Origin: Gemella haemolysans
GTDB lineage: Bacteria > Bacillota > Bacilli > Staphylococcales > Gemellaceae
DNA: 64,000 bases
NCBI RefSeq assembly: GCF_901873445.1
Contig: NZ_CABFLN010000064.1
Span: 13,455 to 77,454, forward strand
Direction: 5' to 3'
Shown: in pieces, positions 29,001 through 39,547 of the stretch
How the letters are laid out: the number at the start of each line of letters is the position of its first letter
Position numbering within the stretch: the stretch's first letter is position 1
Made by a program: the position numbers and the translations under genes
Notes under the pieces: generated by a model
What the model was told of the DNA's origin: nothing
Database searches by the model: none
What the model saw: only the letters and a program-made list of their open reading frames with translations

Positions 29001-29388
29001 TTAAATTACTATTTTGAGAATCTGAGTTTATTTCAACCTCTTTGTTATCTGTTTTCCCTATAAATTCAGTAGTTAAAGTTGAATCCGTAGCTATATTTTT
29101 ATTTTCTGTATTTTTTTCACTTACTGAAGTTGTCGTACTACCAGTAGAAATATTATTACTTTCTTTATTATTCTTATTATCTAAATTATTAGTAGTCTCT
29201 AAATTTATCTCTACATTTTTAAGCTTTTCATGAACCAGTGAAACATTATCATTTACTCTACTTTCTCCGTGTGCACTTGCTGTTCCACCTAAAAATACTA
29301 ATGTACCAATAGCTACTGATGCTATTCCAAAACTAAGTTTCTTTATTCCATATTTCACTAATTTTCTTTCAATATTATTTTTAAACAT
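26005..29388 (-). CDS. Cell-wall-anchored lipase with YSIRK-type signal and Rib-like domains
   Basis: 1127 residues. In order: a YSIRK/GS-like signal (KYGIKKLSFGIASVAIG, near 12-28); a Ser/Thr/Asn-rich region to about 180; thrombospondin-3-like calcium loops (NPDGDDDGDGIANKDE near 212-227 and DTDGDGLNDKED near 249-260); a class-3 lipase-type alpha/beta hydrolase with nucleophile GHSLGG (Ser403) and likely Asp (YTDNDNIIPG) and His (AGAHSS); two Rib/alpha-like domains; 17-residue repeats; a small beta domain shared with the protein at 62.5 kb; and LPKTGG plus membrane anchor. Role inferred as a surface esterase/lipase acting on host lipids. Monocistronic. The reading frame is intact. Confidence 0.9.
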   Translation of the reverse strand: MFKNNIERKLVKYGIKKLSFGIASVAIGTLVFLGGTASAHGESRVNDNVSLVHEKLKNVEINLETTNNLDNKNNKESNNISTGSTTTSVSEKNTENKNIATDSTLTTEFIGKTDNKEVEINSDSQNSNLNVLDKRIDDSSDIANLLTKIINKNLEENKVTTEEVENIVEPVEKGTKIISRLTSKYAEDIAKGYIGLEGGKYDSLIYKKAILNPDGDDDGDGIANKDELYIYKKDGRTYLGYDIHPRLADTDGDGLNDKEDKDKLIWNVSARDMAMFINLVYENDKKIDDILKKQAPAGTLSNNIQKMTNNELGPYWRVKETFHQDNGLDAVLFETTNNFPFLKGDNIQVLAFAGTNVVQAGDLKADLALFFGNESNQSEAAIQLMKKIKKDSTITNLYITGHSLGGYLSLRATATAEKEKFGKYKQTYTFNAPKVKSGWLWGVPKDDVKISEELAKSGKIKNYYTDNDNIIPGNLQPENKISIGKSAGAHSSTSYFENRVNSNPDFNFGKRQGMDGVGYRDENINNLSIIDPENGTLSKTFLPTLVDDKPVSIMIGDKLKDKDIISKVNRNLLPVNTKLSLVYKDELTSLGTKHATVRVAYLDDNSSNDINIPISVNEADKKELISVVNVAQKLVESVVDLSDKTKKSAENYNLSKSTLTEKLKEAEATISNTLSPQLTINNITRELASLGLDVINSRTTLELTEAGKYEPKILNDEKLLLRQGNGLNINEVLNKIIKGNLPQNINYEILNSTDLAELGDVNARVKVTYSDGSSDIINVPIRVYKDSKDEPLVQEENPELVISEKGEPLVQEENPELVISEKGESIVQEENPELVISEKGESLVQPELPEFHAEKGEPLVQEENPELVISEKGEPLVQEENPKSTLELLNSSKFGVEVELLANINNISLNVKKIENSNQIKMISRKLSVEKDKIRVLDLKLSKDNNEVQLENDRIVRIALLENESSEIKIYHVEKNGSLTLIPSEVKNGIVKFNINHFSLFVIVDFSKTVPRNENDKLKEISLDAKKEISTTNKINEQENITTISKELNSKPKEVAQVVEEKYNVRNNRENSRSNIKVDKLDSLNNNFKQNTILPKTGGNSSNTIPIITGLGLIIGVLGIRKYNIDR
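26740..27026 (-). repeat. 51-bp tandem repeats within the lipase gene
   Basis: Encode copies of GEPLVQEENPELVISEK (17 residues). Five copies are near-perfect, one is divergent (LVQPELPEFHAEK) and the last is partial. Likely a wall-spanning stalk; copy number may vary between strains. Confidence 0.9.
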
Positions 29389-29721
29389 ATTCCCTCCAAG
29401 ATTCCATCTTAAATATATGTATTTAGATTTTAATTAGCATTATTTTTAGTTAACTAATTACTCTATATTATTTAAGTATACATGAAAATATCAAACATAA
29501 CAAACTTAAATTCAATAGTATTTTTATATTAATTCACCTTTTAGAAGTGACGTAATTCTTACCTATCTAATTTATTTATTACAATTTTTATTTAGTTTTT
29601 ATCTTTTTTTTATAATATTGCATATATATACTTACAAACAAACTTTTAGAAATTATAACATTTCAAAATATTTAATACACTATGTACTTAACAAAACTCC
29701 CATCAAATTAAAAAATTTTTC
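29389..29721. other. Upstream region of the surface lipase
   Basis: 333 bases, AT-rich. A minus-strand TTGATA then TAATAT pair with 18-base spacing (about 29467-29496) could be the lipase promoter; GGAGGG just upstream of the start is the ribosome site. No repeat or RNA structure recognised. Confidence 0.4.
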
Positions 29722-29756
29722 AAAAAAAATAAGCAGATTACTAATATAATCCGCTT
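29722..29756 (-). terminator. Terminator of the queA-tgt-yajC operon
   Basis: Minus strand AAGCGGATTA / TAATCTGCTT (one G-U pair) followed by ATTTTTTTT. Confidence 0.88.
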
Positions 29757-29765
29757 AAATTTTTA

Positions 29766-30029
29766 TTATTTTGCAACTAAGCTACGAATAGCGTTACGAT
29801 CTATTTCGATTTCTACTTTTGGTGCAATTCTTACTTTTACTGTTACTGTCCCTACTTCAACGATATCTCCGTAAATTCCAGCGAAAGTTACGATTCTATC
29901 TCCTTCTTTTAATGAATCTTGTAGAAGTTTTAATTCTTTATTTCTTTTAGATTGTGGTCTAATAATCATGAAGTACATGAATCCAAAAAGAAATACTATC
30001 ATAATAATATTAATATATGAACCTTGCAT
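29766..30029 (-). CDS. yajC: Sec translocase accessory subunit YajC
   Basis: 87 residues: an N-terminal membrane span (INIIMIVFLFGFMYFMII), the family RPQSKRNKELK motif, then a small beta domain (GDRIVTFAGIYGDIVEV). Accessory to SecDF-YajC protein export. Last gene of queA-tgt-yajC, the usual bacterial order. Confidence 0.93.
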   Translation of the reverse strand: MQGSYINIIMIVFLFGFMYFMIIRPQSKRNKELKLLQDSLKEGDRIVTFAGIYGDIVEVGTVTVKVRIAPKVEIEIDRNAIRSLVAK

Positions 30030-30118
30030 GTTTTACCTCCGTTTATTTATAATATATGTTTATTCTACTATATACTTAGTAAAAAATAAACCTTTTATCA
30101 TATTTTTTTACTAGATTA

Positions 30119-31294
<1,176 letters not shown>

Positions 31295-32323
31295 TTATAT
31301 TATTATCATCGCATCCCCAAAACTAAAGAAGCGATATTTATTTTCAACTGCTGTATTATATAATTCTAAAACTTTTTCTCTATCATAAAATGCACTAACA
31401 AGCATTATTAATGATGATTTTGGTAGATGGAAGTTGGTGATTAATCCATCAACACATTTAAATTCAAATCCCGGATAGATGAAAATATTTGTCCAACCTG
31501 AGGCTGCAACTATTTTTCCATTATTATCTCTAGCAATTGTTTCTAATGTTCTTGTTGAAGTAGTACCTACAGAAAATACTCTTCCCCCATTTTCTTTTGT
31601 TTTATTAATAATATCCGCTGTTTTTTCATCTAGTGTATAATATTCTGAGTGCATATCATGATCTTCAATATTTTCTACAGCAACAGGTCTAAATGTTCCT
31701 AGTCCAACATGAAGAGTTAAATATGCTATATTTACGCCTTTTTCTTTTATTTTATCTAATAGTTCATTTGTAAAGTGAAGACCAGCAGTTGGAGCAGCCG
31801 AACTTCCCACTTCTTTAGAATAAACTGTTTGATATCTTTCTTTATCAGTCAATCGTTCTTTAATATATGGTGGTAAAGGCATTGTACCAAGTTCATCTAA
31901 TCTTTCCTGGAATATTCCTTCATAGACAAATTCAAAATGTCTAAATCCATCATCAAGGACCTTCGTACACACTGCTTCCATAATACCGTCACCAAATGAT
32001 ACAATACTTCCCTCTTTTATTCTTTTGGCTGGTTTAACTAGACATTCCCAATCATTATGTCCTAGATTTTTTAATAATAATATTTCTATTGCAGCTCCAG
32101 TATCCTTTTTAGCACCATATAAACGAGCTGGCATAACCCTAGTATTATTTAATACCAAAGTATCTCCAAGATTAAAATAATCTATAATATCTGAAAAAAC
32201 TTTATGTTCATGTGTATTGTTTCTTCTATCTACACACAGTAATTTACTAGTATCTCTTTTTAAAAGAGGAGTTTGTGCAATAAGTTCCTCTGGCAAATAA
32301 AAATCAAATTGTTCTAATTTCAT
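31295..32323 (-). CDS. queA: S-adenosylmethionine:tRNA ribosyltransferase-isomerase
   Basis: Adds the cyclopentene-precursor ribosyl group of SAM to preQ1 in tRNA, the step after Tgt. 342 residues; [13 protein letters not shown] at the N-terminus, [11 protein letters not shown] near 60, APTAGLHFT near 176 and [14 protein letters not shown] near 300 are typical. First gene of the unit. No preQ1 riboswitch is seen upstream, and no queuosine precursor synthesis genes are in the window. Confidence 0.96.
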   Translation of the reverse strand: MKLEQFDFYLPEELIAQTPLLKRDTSKLLCVDRRNNTHEHKVFSDIIDYFNLGDTLVLNNTRVMPARLYGAKKDTGAAIEILLLKNLGHNDWECLVKPAKRIKEGSIVSFGDGIMEAVCTKVLDDGFRHFEFVYEGIFQERLDELGTMPLPPYIKERLTDKERYQTVYSKEVGSSAAPTAGLHFTNELLDKIKEKGVNIAYLTLHVGLGTFRPVAVENIEDHDMHSEYYTLDEKTADIINKTKENGGRVFSVGTTSTRTLETIARDNNGKIVAASGWTNIFIYPGFEFKCVDGLITNFHLPKSSLIMLVSAFYDREKVLELYNTAVENKYRFFSFGDAMIII

Positions 32324-32436
32324 CTATAATCTCCTTTAAAAGTTACCTTTACTATTATAGCTTGATTATCATAAGTTAGCAAGTCACATCATAATAAATT
32401 GTAATTTTTTCAATTTCTAGCAATACTAAAATATAA

Positions 32437-32483
32437 TAAATAAAAATTCGAATCAATACTATAAATAATGTCAATTCGAATTT
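32437..32483 (-). terminator. Terminator after ftsW
   Basis: Minus strand AAATTCGAAT / ATTCGAATTT, 10 bp, long loop, then TTATTTATT. Confidence 0.8.
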
Positions 32484-32488
32484 CCATT

Positions 32489-33703
32489 TTATTTTTTGTT
32501 ACTTCTTAAATATTTAACATGAGCTAAAATATTAGTAGCTATTCCTAATCCTATACTTAATACAAGAATTGAACTACCACCGTTACTTATAAATGGTAAT
32601 GGAACTCCAGTCATCGGGATAGATGCCGTAACTCCACCAATATTTACTACTCCCTGTACTACTAATAGACTTGCGAATCCTAATGAGTACATAGCTGAAA
32701 AAGTATTTCTTGATTTTGTACCAGAAAATATTACTTTTCCAATAATAATTAATAATAAAGTTACTACGAATAAAACTCCTATAAAACCTAACTCCTCAGC
32801 AATGATAGCAAGAATAAAGTCTGTATGCGCTTCTGGTAAGTAACCTAATTTTTGAATAGAATTTCCTAATCCTCTACCAAATAATCCTCCATTACCAAAT
32901 GCAACATATGAATTTATTACCTGATCTGCCGCAGCTGCTAAATCCTCCGAAAATGGATTTAAAAATACTTTTAGACGATTTGTTCTATATGAAGTTCCGC
33001 TATTAAACAATGCACTCTTCAACATAAATAACATCAATACTGCTGCACCTGCGATTATCGCAAGCGTTAGTATTTTTTTTATATTTTGTGAATGCATATT
33101 AGAACATAGCGTCATTATACCTATTACAGATAATGTAATAAGCATCATTCCAGTGTCATTTTGAATTGCTATAATGGCTACTAAACCTAATGGAATATTA
33201 AACATTTTTAATAACTCTGAGCTTGTACAAATTTGTCTTAATTTTACTTTCCTTGTTTCTAATATATATGCCATGTACATAATGATAAATAACTGTGCTA
33301 AAGTTGATGGCTGAAAACTGAACGCACCTATTCTTATCCAAGATCTAGCACCATTTATTGCTGGCATAAATAAAGGAACAAAAAGTAAAACTGCAATAAC
33401 TATACATCCCTTCATTAAAAAGCTTTTATCTTTAAAAACTTCAAAAGGTATTGCAACAGAGAATACTAGGAACGTTATATAAGCGAGTACTACCCACATT
33501 GCCTGTCTTTGTAAGAAGTATGTTTCACTTACTGGAATACCCGATGTGAAAGTTCCATACTTATTACCAATCATACTAGCACTATAGACCATCATACAAC
33601 TTAAGACTAACAATACTAGAAGTGTTAATGCAACTACCCAATCTAATCTTACATGTCTACGCTCATGCTTAATTGATCTATGTATCCTTCTTACAAAATT
33701 CAT
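32489..33703 (-). CDS. ftsW: Peptidoglycan glycosyltransferase FtsW (SEDS family)
   Basis: Lipid II polymerase of the division machinery. 404 residues with ten or so membrane spans. SEDS features: Asn/Arg-rich N-terminal helix, NGARSWIRIGAFSFQPS near 117, PEAHTDFILAIIAEELG near 283 and GVPLPFISNGGSS near 362. Called FtsW rather than RodA because it directly follows ylaN, as in B. subtilis. Confidence 0.9.
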   Translation of the reverse strand: MNFVRRIHRSIKHERRHVRLDWVVALTLLVLLVLSCMMVYSASMIGNKYGTFTSGIPVSETYFLQRQAMWVVLAYITFLVFSVAIPFEVFKDKSFLMKGCIVIAVLLFVPLFMPAINGARSWIRIGAFSFQPSTLAQLFIIMYMAYILETRKVKLRQICTSSELLKMFNIPLGLVAIIAIQNDTGMMLITLSVIGIMTLCSNMHSQNIKKILTLAIIAGAAVLMLFMLKSALFNSGTSYRTNRLKVFLNPFSEDLAAAADQVINSYVAFGNGGLFGRGLGNSIQKLGYLPEAHTDFILAIIAEELGFIGVLFVVTLLLIIIGKVIFSGTKSRNTFSAMYSLGFASLLVVQGVVNIGGVTASIPMTGVPLPFISNGGSSILVLSIGLGIATNILAHVKYLRSNKK

Positions 33704-33704
33704 A

Positions 33705-33989
33705 TTAATTTGCTTTGCTTTCTTCTACTATATTCGAGTACATTTCACTAGCTTTATTTTCTAAATCTGCTAGGATTATACGTCCTGCTTCTTGAGAAAT
33801 ACAACCTATCTCTACTGCTAAATTTATTTCTTTAGTTAGACCATAAATTTGAGTATCAATAACATCTTGGTAAAGTGGACATTTTCTCTGACCTTTTACT
33901 GATACACATGCACTAATCATCTCTTCAATCTTCACAACGTCTTCTTCTATTCTTCTACGAACCTTAATAAAAATTAGGTTATTTTCCAT
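33705..33989 (-). CDS. ylaN: YlaN family protein
   Basis: 94 residues, cytosolic, helical; CPLYQDVIDTQIYGLTKEI near 38-56 is the family signature (UPF0358/DUF1507). In B. subtilis and S. aureus YlaN has been tied to iron homeostasis through Fur. Two Cys (28 and 38) could be relevant. One base separates its stop from the ftsW start, the order seen in Bacillales. Confidence 0.88.
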   Translation of the reverse strand: MENNLIFIKVRRRIEEDVVKIEEMISACVSVKGQRKCPLYQDVIDTQIYGLTKEINLAVEIGCISQEAGRIILADLENKASEMYSNIVEESKAN

Positions 33990-33999
33990 TTTTTATCAC

Positions 34000-34200
34000 C
34001 TATCCTTTTGATAATTCATAATTAACTTCATGTCTTATTATAGCAATAGCTCTAATAAAATCCTCTTTTGAAATTAATTCTAAACGTTTTAATTCTCTCA
34101 CTTCATATTCTACCATACTTAATGTATGTTTTCTATCCTTCATATATATAATTATACCAAATGATTTCAAAAATTGTTGTAAATCATAAAAATTTTTCAT
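34000..34200 (-). CDS. yqgQ: YqgQ family protein
   Basis: 66 residues; FYDLQQFLKSFGIIIY at the N-terminus matches the DUF910/YqgQ helical family, whose role is unknown. In B. subtilis it sits beside yqgP (rhomboid); here it follows the rhomboid-like gene by ten bases and precedes ylaN by ten. Confidence 0.85.
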   Translation of the reverse strand: MKNFYDLQQFLKSFGIIIYMKDRKHTLSMVEYEVRELKRLELISKEDFIRAIAIIRHEVNYELSKG

Positions 34201-34210
34201 TTATATCACC

Positions 34211-35647
34211 TTAAAAATTACTCAATTCATCGACTAGGTTTTTATTTGTTTCTCTACTATCTAACTCATAAGCTTTTTTCGCATATTCTTTTGCTTTTGA
34301 ATAATTACTTTCTTGTCGTTCAATTATTGCTAAATTATAGTAAAGTGGAGCAAAAGAATCATCAAAATTTATTCCATCAAGAAAAACTTTTTTAGCATCT
34401 TGTTTAGTTGCAGTCGTCATTTTTACCATACCTAACTCATAATAAGTTAAAGCTGATTTATTCTTAGAGTTTAATTCTTTTTCTAAATTGAAAATATCTT
34501 CATCACTATAATGTTTTAACAACCTACTATCTACCCTCGATACTCTAAATCTATTAATTGAACTTTTTGTATTAACACCTGCAAATAATAATGTTTCACC
34601 AAGTAAACTAAAAACTATCATGCAAATTAATGCTATATAGGTTCTTTTCTTCATCAAGAATAATTCTAAAAATACTCCCAATACGAAAGAAAAAATATAT
34701 AGAACTATAGAAGTATCAAACAATAATGTAACTAAAGCTAAATAGATAATAGATATCACACCAGAATACATAAATTTCAAATTATCATTTTTCTTGCTAA
34801 GTAATCCCATAAAAATAGATCCTAAAAGCGAAATATTTGCGACCAATGCTATATCTAATGTTTCAGAATAACCAAATATCAATAAGAGATTAAATACTAA
34901 AGAAACTATAAATAATAATCCAAAACTCTTCAATACATTAAGTGATTTATTAAAGAGTACTGAGCTAACACCAATTGTTACCAATATTATCAATAATTTC
35001 ATTGAATTATCTACAGTAAAGACACTGGTGAACATTCTATAAAATTGACCGCTTATAATTTTTTGGTAACTATATTCGATATTTTGGTATGCTGAACTCT
35101 TATTATTCGATAAATAAATAATAAAATAATTTAATAAGAATAAAAATAAATATATTCCCAACAATATATTATACTTTACATTAAATACAGTTCTATCTAG
35201 TGTCTGTCTCTTATATAGTTCAACCACTCTGTTTTTATATCTTAAAGTATCAGGCGTTCCTTCTACAAAGCTTTTATCTTTTTCTTTTAAAAATAACTTA
35301 CTGTTTTTTTCATTATATAGAATACGTTCAATAATTATACTATTTGATATTCTATATTTTTTGTAATCTTCTATAATATCATCAAATTCAGGAGAAACGT
35401 ATAGGATTTTCATTTTTAAACTACTCAGTTTAAACATTTTTTTCAGTCTAACTTCATTTCTAATAACATTAGAAACAATGCTATCGATTTCTGTTGATTT
35501 AAAACTATCTCCGTATATAAATCTTATTAATTCATTATCTTCATTAATAAGCCACACATCTTTTTTTTCTGGACGATAATATAATATACTATAATTATAT
35601 TTCGTTATGTACAGATATATAATCTTCCAAAATTTTTTATCATTCAT
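34211..35647 (-). CDS. Catalytically degenerate rhomboid-like membrane protein (YqgP/GluP/ActH type)
   Basis: 478 residues with the YqgP architecture: a cytosolic N-terminal domain (1-155), about seven membrane spans (158-360) and C-terminal TPR-like helices (about 385-478). Gene order (yqgQ next) supports orthology. The rhomboid catalytic set is lost: the segment FYRMFTSVFTVDNSMKLL (202-219) lacks the HxxxN oxyanion residues; GxSG is ALVANISLLGS (268-277), keeping a Ser (273) but neither Gly; and the last core span has no His. The only His in the protein is His379, outside the membrane part. It should not be a protease. In S. aureus the related protein ActH activates the amidase LytH, which suggests a scaffold role. 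Confidence 0.8.
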   Translation of the reverse strand: MNDKKFWKIIYLYITKYNYSILYYRPEKKDVWLINEDNELIRFIYGDSFKSTEIDSIVSNVIRNEVRLKKMFKLSSLKMKILYVSPEFDDIIEDYKKYRISNSIIIERILYNEKNSKLFLKEKDKSFVEGTPDTLRYKNRVVELYKRQTLDRTVFNVKYNILLGIYLFLFLLNYFIIYLSNNKSSAYQNIEYSYQKIISGQFYRMFTSVFTVDNSMKLLIILVTIGVSSVLFNKSLNVLKSFGLLFIVSLVFNLLLIFGYSETLDIALVANISLLGSIFMGLLSKKNDNLKFMYSGVISIIYLALVTLLFDTSIVLYIFSFVLGVFLELFLMKKRTYIALICMIVFSLLGETLLFAGVNTKSSINRFRVSRVDSRLLKHYSDEDIFNLEKELNSKNKSALTYYELGMVKMTTATKQDAKKVFLDGINFDDSFAPLYYNLAIIERQESNYSKAKEYAKKAYELDSRETNKNLVDELSNF

Positions 35648-35686
35648 AATTTCGCCACTAATAGTAAAACTTAAATAGACCTATGT

Positions 35687-36190
35687 CTATTTAAGTTTTA
35701 CTTTTGCTACTTCTTGTGAGAAATCAACAGTTTCATTAAATTTTAATACTTCGATATTTTCCACTGCATCCATGTTTGTGATAACACAAGGAGTAATAAT
35801 GTCTTTAGCTTTTTCTTTAACTAACTCTAAGTCATAAGTTAATAATGTTTGACCTACTTCAACTCTATCTCCTGCAGATACTGCTACATCGAAACCTTCA
35901 CCTTTCATAGCAACTGTTTCTAATCCAACGTGAATAAGAATTTCTACATCTCCTGATTTAATTCCAAAAGCATGTTTTGTTGGGAATACTTGGATAATCT
36001 CTCCGGCTACTGGTGAAATAAGTTTCCCTTCTTCAGGAATAATAGCGAATCCGTCTCCCATCATTTTTTGAGCAAATACTGGATCAGGTACTTCTGTAAT
36101 ATCTACTACTTTACCTTTCATGTATGAGCTTAATACAACCTCATTTACTTGCACTTCTTTTTTTCCGAATAATTTAGATAAAAATCCCAT
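35687..36190 (-). CDS. crr: PTS glucose-type EIIA component
   Basis: Soluble phosphocarrier domain of the glucose PTS. 167 residues; the two active-site His are His73 (PTKHAFGI) and His87 (ILIHVGLETV), with the KMMGDGFAI loop near 42. Unlinked to IIBC genes here, as is common for free-standing EIIA-Glc. Phosphorylated from HPr and passes phosphate to sugar permeases. Confidence 0.92.
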   Translation of the reverse strand: MGFLSKLFGKKEVQVNEVVLSSYMKGKVVDITEVPDPVFAQKMMGDGFAIIPEEGKLISPVAGEIIQVFPTKHAFGIKSGDVEILIHVGLETVAMKGEGFDVAVSAGDRVEVGQTLLTYDLELVKEKAKDIITPCVITNMDAVENIEVLKFNETVDFSQEVAKVKLK

Positions 36191-36328
36191 CTTAATCCTC
36201 CATATATATTTACCTTCTTAATATATATATTATATACTTTTATTACAATTTTTTCAATTAATTTTCGGAAATAATTTCAAATTTAATACTAAAATATTTC
36301 TATTTAATTATTGATTTTAAAATACTAC

Positions 36329-36387
36329 AAAAAAGAGAGATTTTCCAAATATAATTTTGAAAATCAAATTTATGAAAAATCTCTCTT
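36329..36387 (-). terminator. Terminator of ftsY
   Basis: Minus strand AAGAGAGATTTT / AAAATCTCTCTT, 12 bp, long loop, then T6. Confidence 0.85.
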
Positions 36388-36473
36388 AAATATTTATTAA
36401 AGCTGACAATTTTAAAAAATTTTATAACTTTTTAGTTTTTTAAAATCTCATTAATCAAACTATTTCTAAATTA

Positions 36474-37538
36474 CTATTCTGCTTCTGGTTGCTCTCCAGT
36501 TTTATCAGCGTTTTCTTGATAAAATAGTCCGTAGATATACTGTTCAGGATCAAACACTTCTAAATCATCAATATTTTCTCCTAAACCAACTAGTTTAACT
36601 GGTATTCCTAATTCTTTCTTAATAGCAATAACTATACCACCTTTAGCTGTTCCATCTAGTTTAGTAAGGATAACACCTGTAACATCACTTACTTCTTTAA
36701 ATGTTTTCGCTTGTAGTATACCGTTTTGGCCTGTTGTCGCATCTATTGTTAAAAGTACTTCCTGTGGTCCTTCTAGAACTTCTTTTTTAATTACACGGAC
36801 AATTTTTTCAAGCTCTTTCATAAGATGATCTTTATTTTGCAGACGACCTGCTGTATCACAAAGTAATACATCATAACCTTTTGCTTTAGCAGATTGAATA
36901 GCATCAAAGATAATCGCTGCTGAATCGGCACCCTCATGTGATTTCACAATGTCTGCACCACTACGTTTTGCCCAAACATCAAGCTGGTCAATAGCTCCCG
37001 CTCTAAATGTATCTCCGGCAGCTATAAGTACTTTTTTTCCTTCTTTTTTAAGGTTATGAGCTAATTTACCGATAGATGTAGTTTTTCCTACTCCATTTAC
37101 CCCCACGAATAAGAATACTGAAAGTTCTTTTTCTGGTGCATAGTTTAATTCAGATTTTACAGTTCCTTCCATGTAAACATCTACCAACTTCTCAATAATC
37201 ATACTTTGAAGCTCACTTGGTTCTTTTAGATTCTGTCTTTGTGACTCAACTTTTAGATAATCAACTAATTCTAATACAGTATTATAACTAACATCTGATT
37301 GAATAAGTAATTCCTCTAAATCTTCAAAAAATTCTTCGTTAATTTCTCTATATGAACTAATTAAGTTATTAAGTGCATTAGAGAAGTTATCACGTGATTT
37401 TTTTAGTCCTTTTTTAAATTTTTCAGTTACAAACTGACTCTCGACGAACTCTTCATATTCATCAAGTGAAATCAGTTCTTCATTTAATTCTTCCTTAGCA
37501 GAGAATTTTTCTTTTAGTCTTTCAAAAAAGCTTGCCAT
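36474..37538 (-). CDS. ftsY: Signal recognition particle receptor FtsY
   Basis: GTPase that docks SRP-ribosome complexes at the membrane. 354 residues: acidic N-terminal A region (1-50), N domain, then G domain with FVGVNGVGKTTSIGKLAH near 147, DTFRAGAIDQL near 176, DTAGRLQNK near 230 and TKLDGTAKGG near 291. Lies downstream of lysS but has its own upstream spacer with a terminator. Confidence 0.96.
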   Translation of the reverse strand: MASFFERLKEKFSAKEELNEELISLDEYEEFVESQFVTEKFKKGLKKSRDNFSNALNNLISSYREINEEFFEDLEELLIQSDVSYNTVLELVDYLKVESQRQNLKEPSELQSMIIEKLVDVYMEGTVKSELNYAPEKELSVFLFVGVNGVGKTTSIGKLAHNLKKEGKKVLIAAGDTFRAGAIDQLDVWAKRSGADIVKSHEGADSAAIIFDAIQSAKAKGYDVLLCDTAGRLQNKDHLMKELEKIVRVIKKEVLEGPQEVLLTIDATTGQNGILQAKTFKEVSDVTGVILTKLDGTAKGGIVIAIKKELGIPVKLVGLGENIDDLEVFDPEQYIYGLFYQENADKTGEQPEAE

Positions 37539-37567
37539 TGGATACTCCTTATATTTCTTTTTTATAT

Positions 37568-37593
37568 AATAAAAGGGAGACTAAGCTCCCTTT
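37568..37593 (-). terminator. Terminator of lysS
   Basis: Minus strand AAAGGGAG-CTTAGT-CTCCCTTTT, 8 bp stem with T4 tail. Confidence 0.75.
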
Positions 37594-37686
37594 AATTTTC
37601 TATTAAAGCTTCCTAAATTTTAGGGAGTTTTAATTTTTGTTATTACAAATAATATTTTTATAGATTTTGATAAATCAATAATCAAT

Positions 37687-39222
<1,536 letters not shown>

Positions 39223-39235
39223 TCAGATACTCCTT

Positions 39236-39265
39236 ATTATAACACATTTTCACCCATTTTGTTAA
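39236..39265 (-). promoter_or_regulatory. Promoter of lysS
   Basis: Minus strand -35 TTAACA (39260-39265), 18 bases, -10 TATAAT (39236-39241) preceded by TGTGT. Confidence 0.65.
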
Positions 39266-39422
39266 ATCTTTAAGAAGAATTTTACTATTTTTTTAACTAA
39301 TAAATTTTACATTTAGAATTAATCTTCTAATATATTTTCATCTAAATTTCACTTTCTTTATTCATTGAAATTATAATGTAAAATTTTCTGACATAATTCG
39401 TTAAATTTTCCTTCTAAAACTA
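39266..39422. other. Remaining lysS/permease divergent spacer
   Basis: AT-rich; nothing else recognised between the two promoters in this 360-base intergenic region. Confidence 0.5.
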
Positions 39423-39451
39423 TTGTTTAGGTATAAAAAATAAGATATAAT
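39423..39451 (+). promoter_or_regulatory. Promoter of the APC permease
   Basis: -35 TTGTTT (39423-39428), 17 bases, -10 TATAAT (39446-39451), about 97 bases before the TTG start. Confidence 0.65.
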
Positions 39452-39547
39452 GAGTACGCCTAGAAAATAATTAAGCAAAATTACTGTTAACATTTTAAAA
39501 ACTAAATATTATTTAAAAATATTCCATGTTATAAGGGGGAGATTCTT

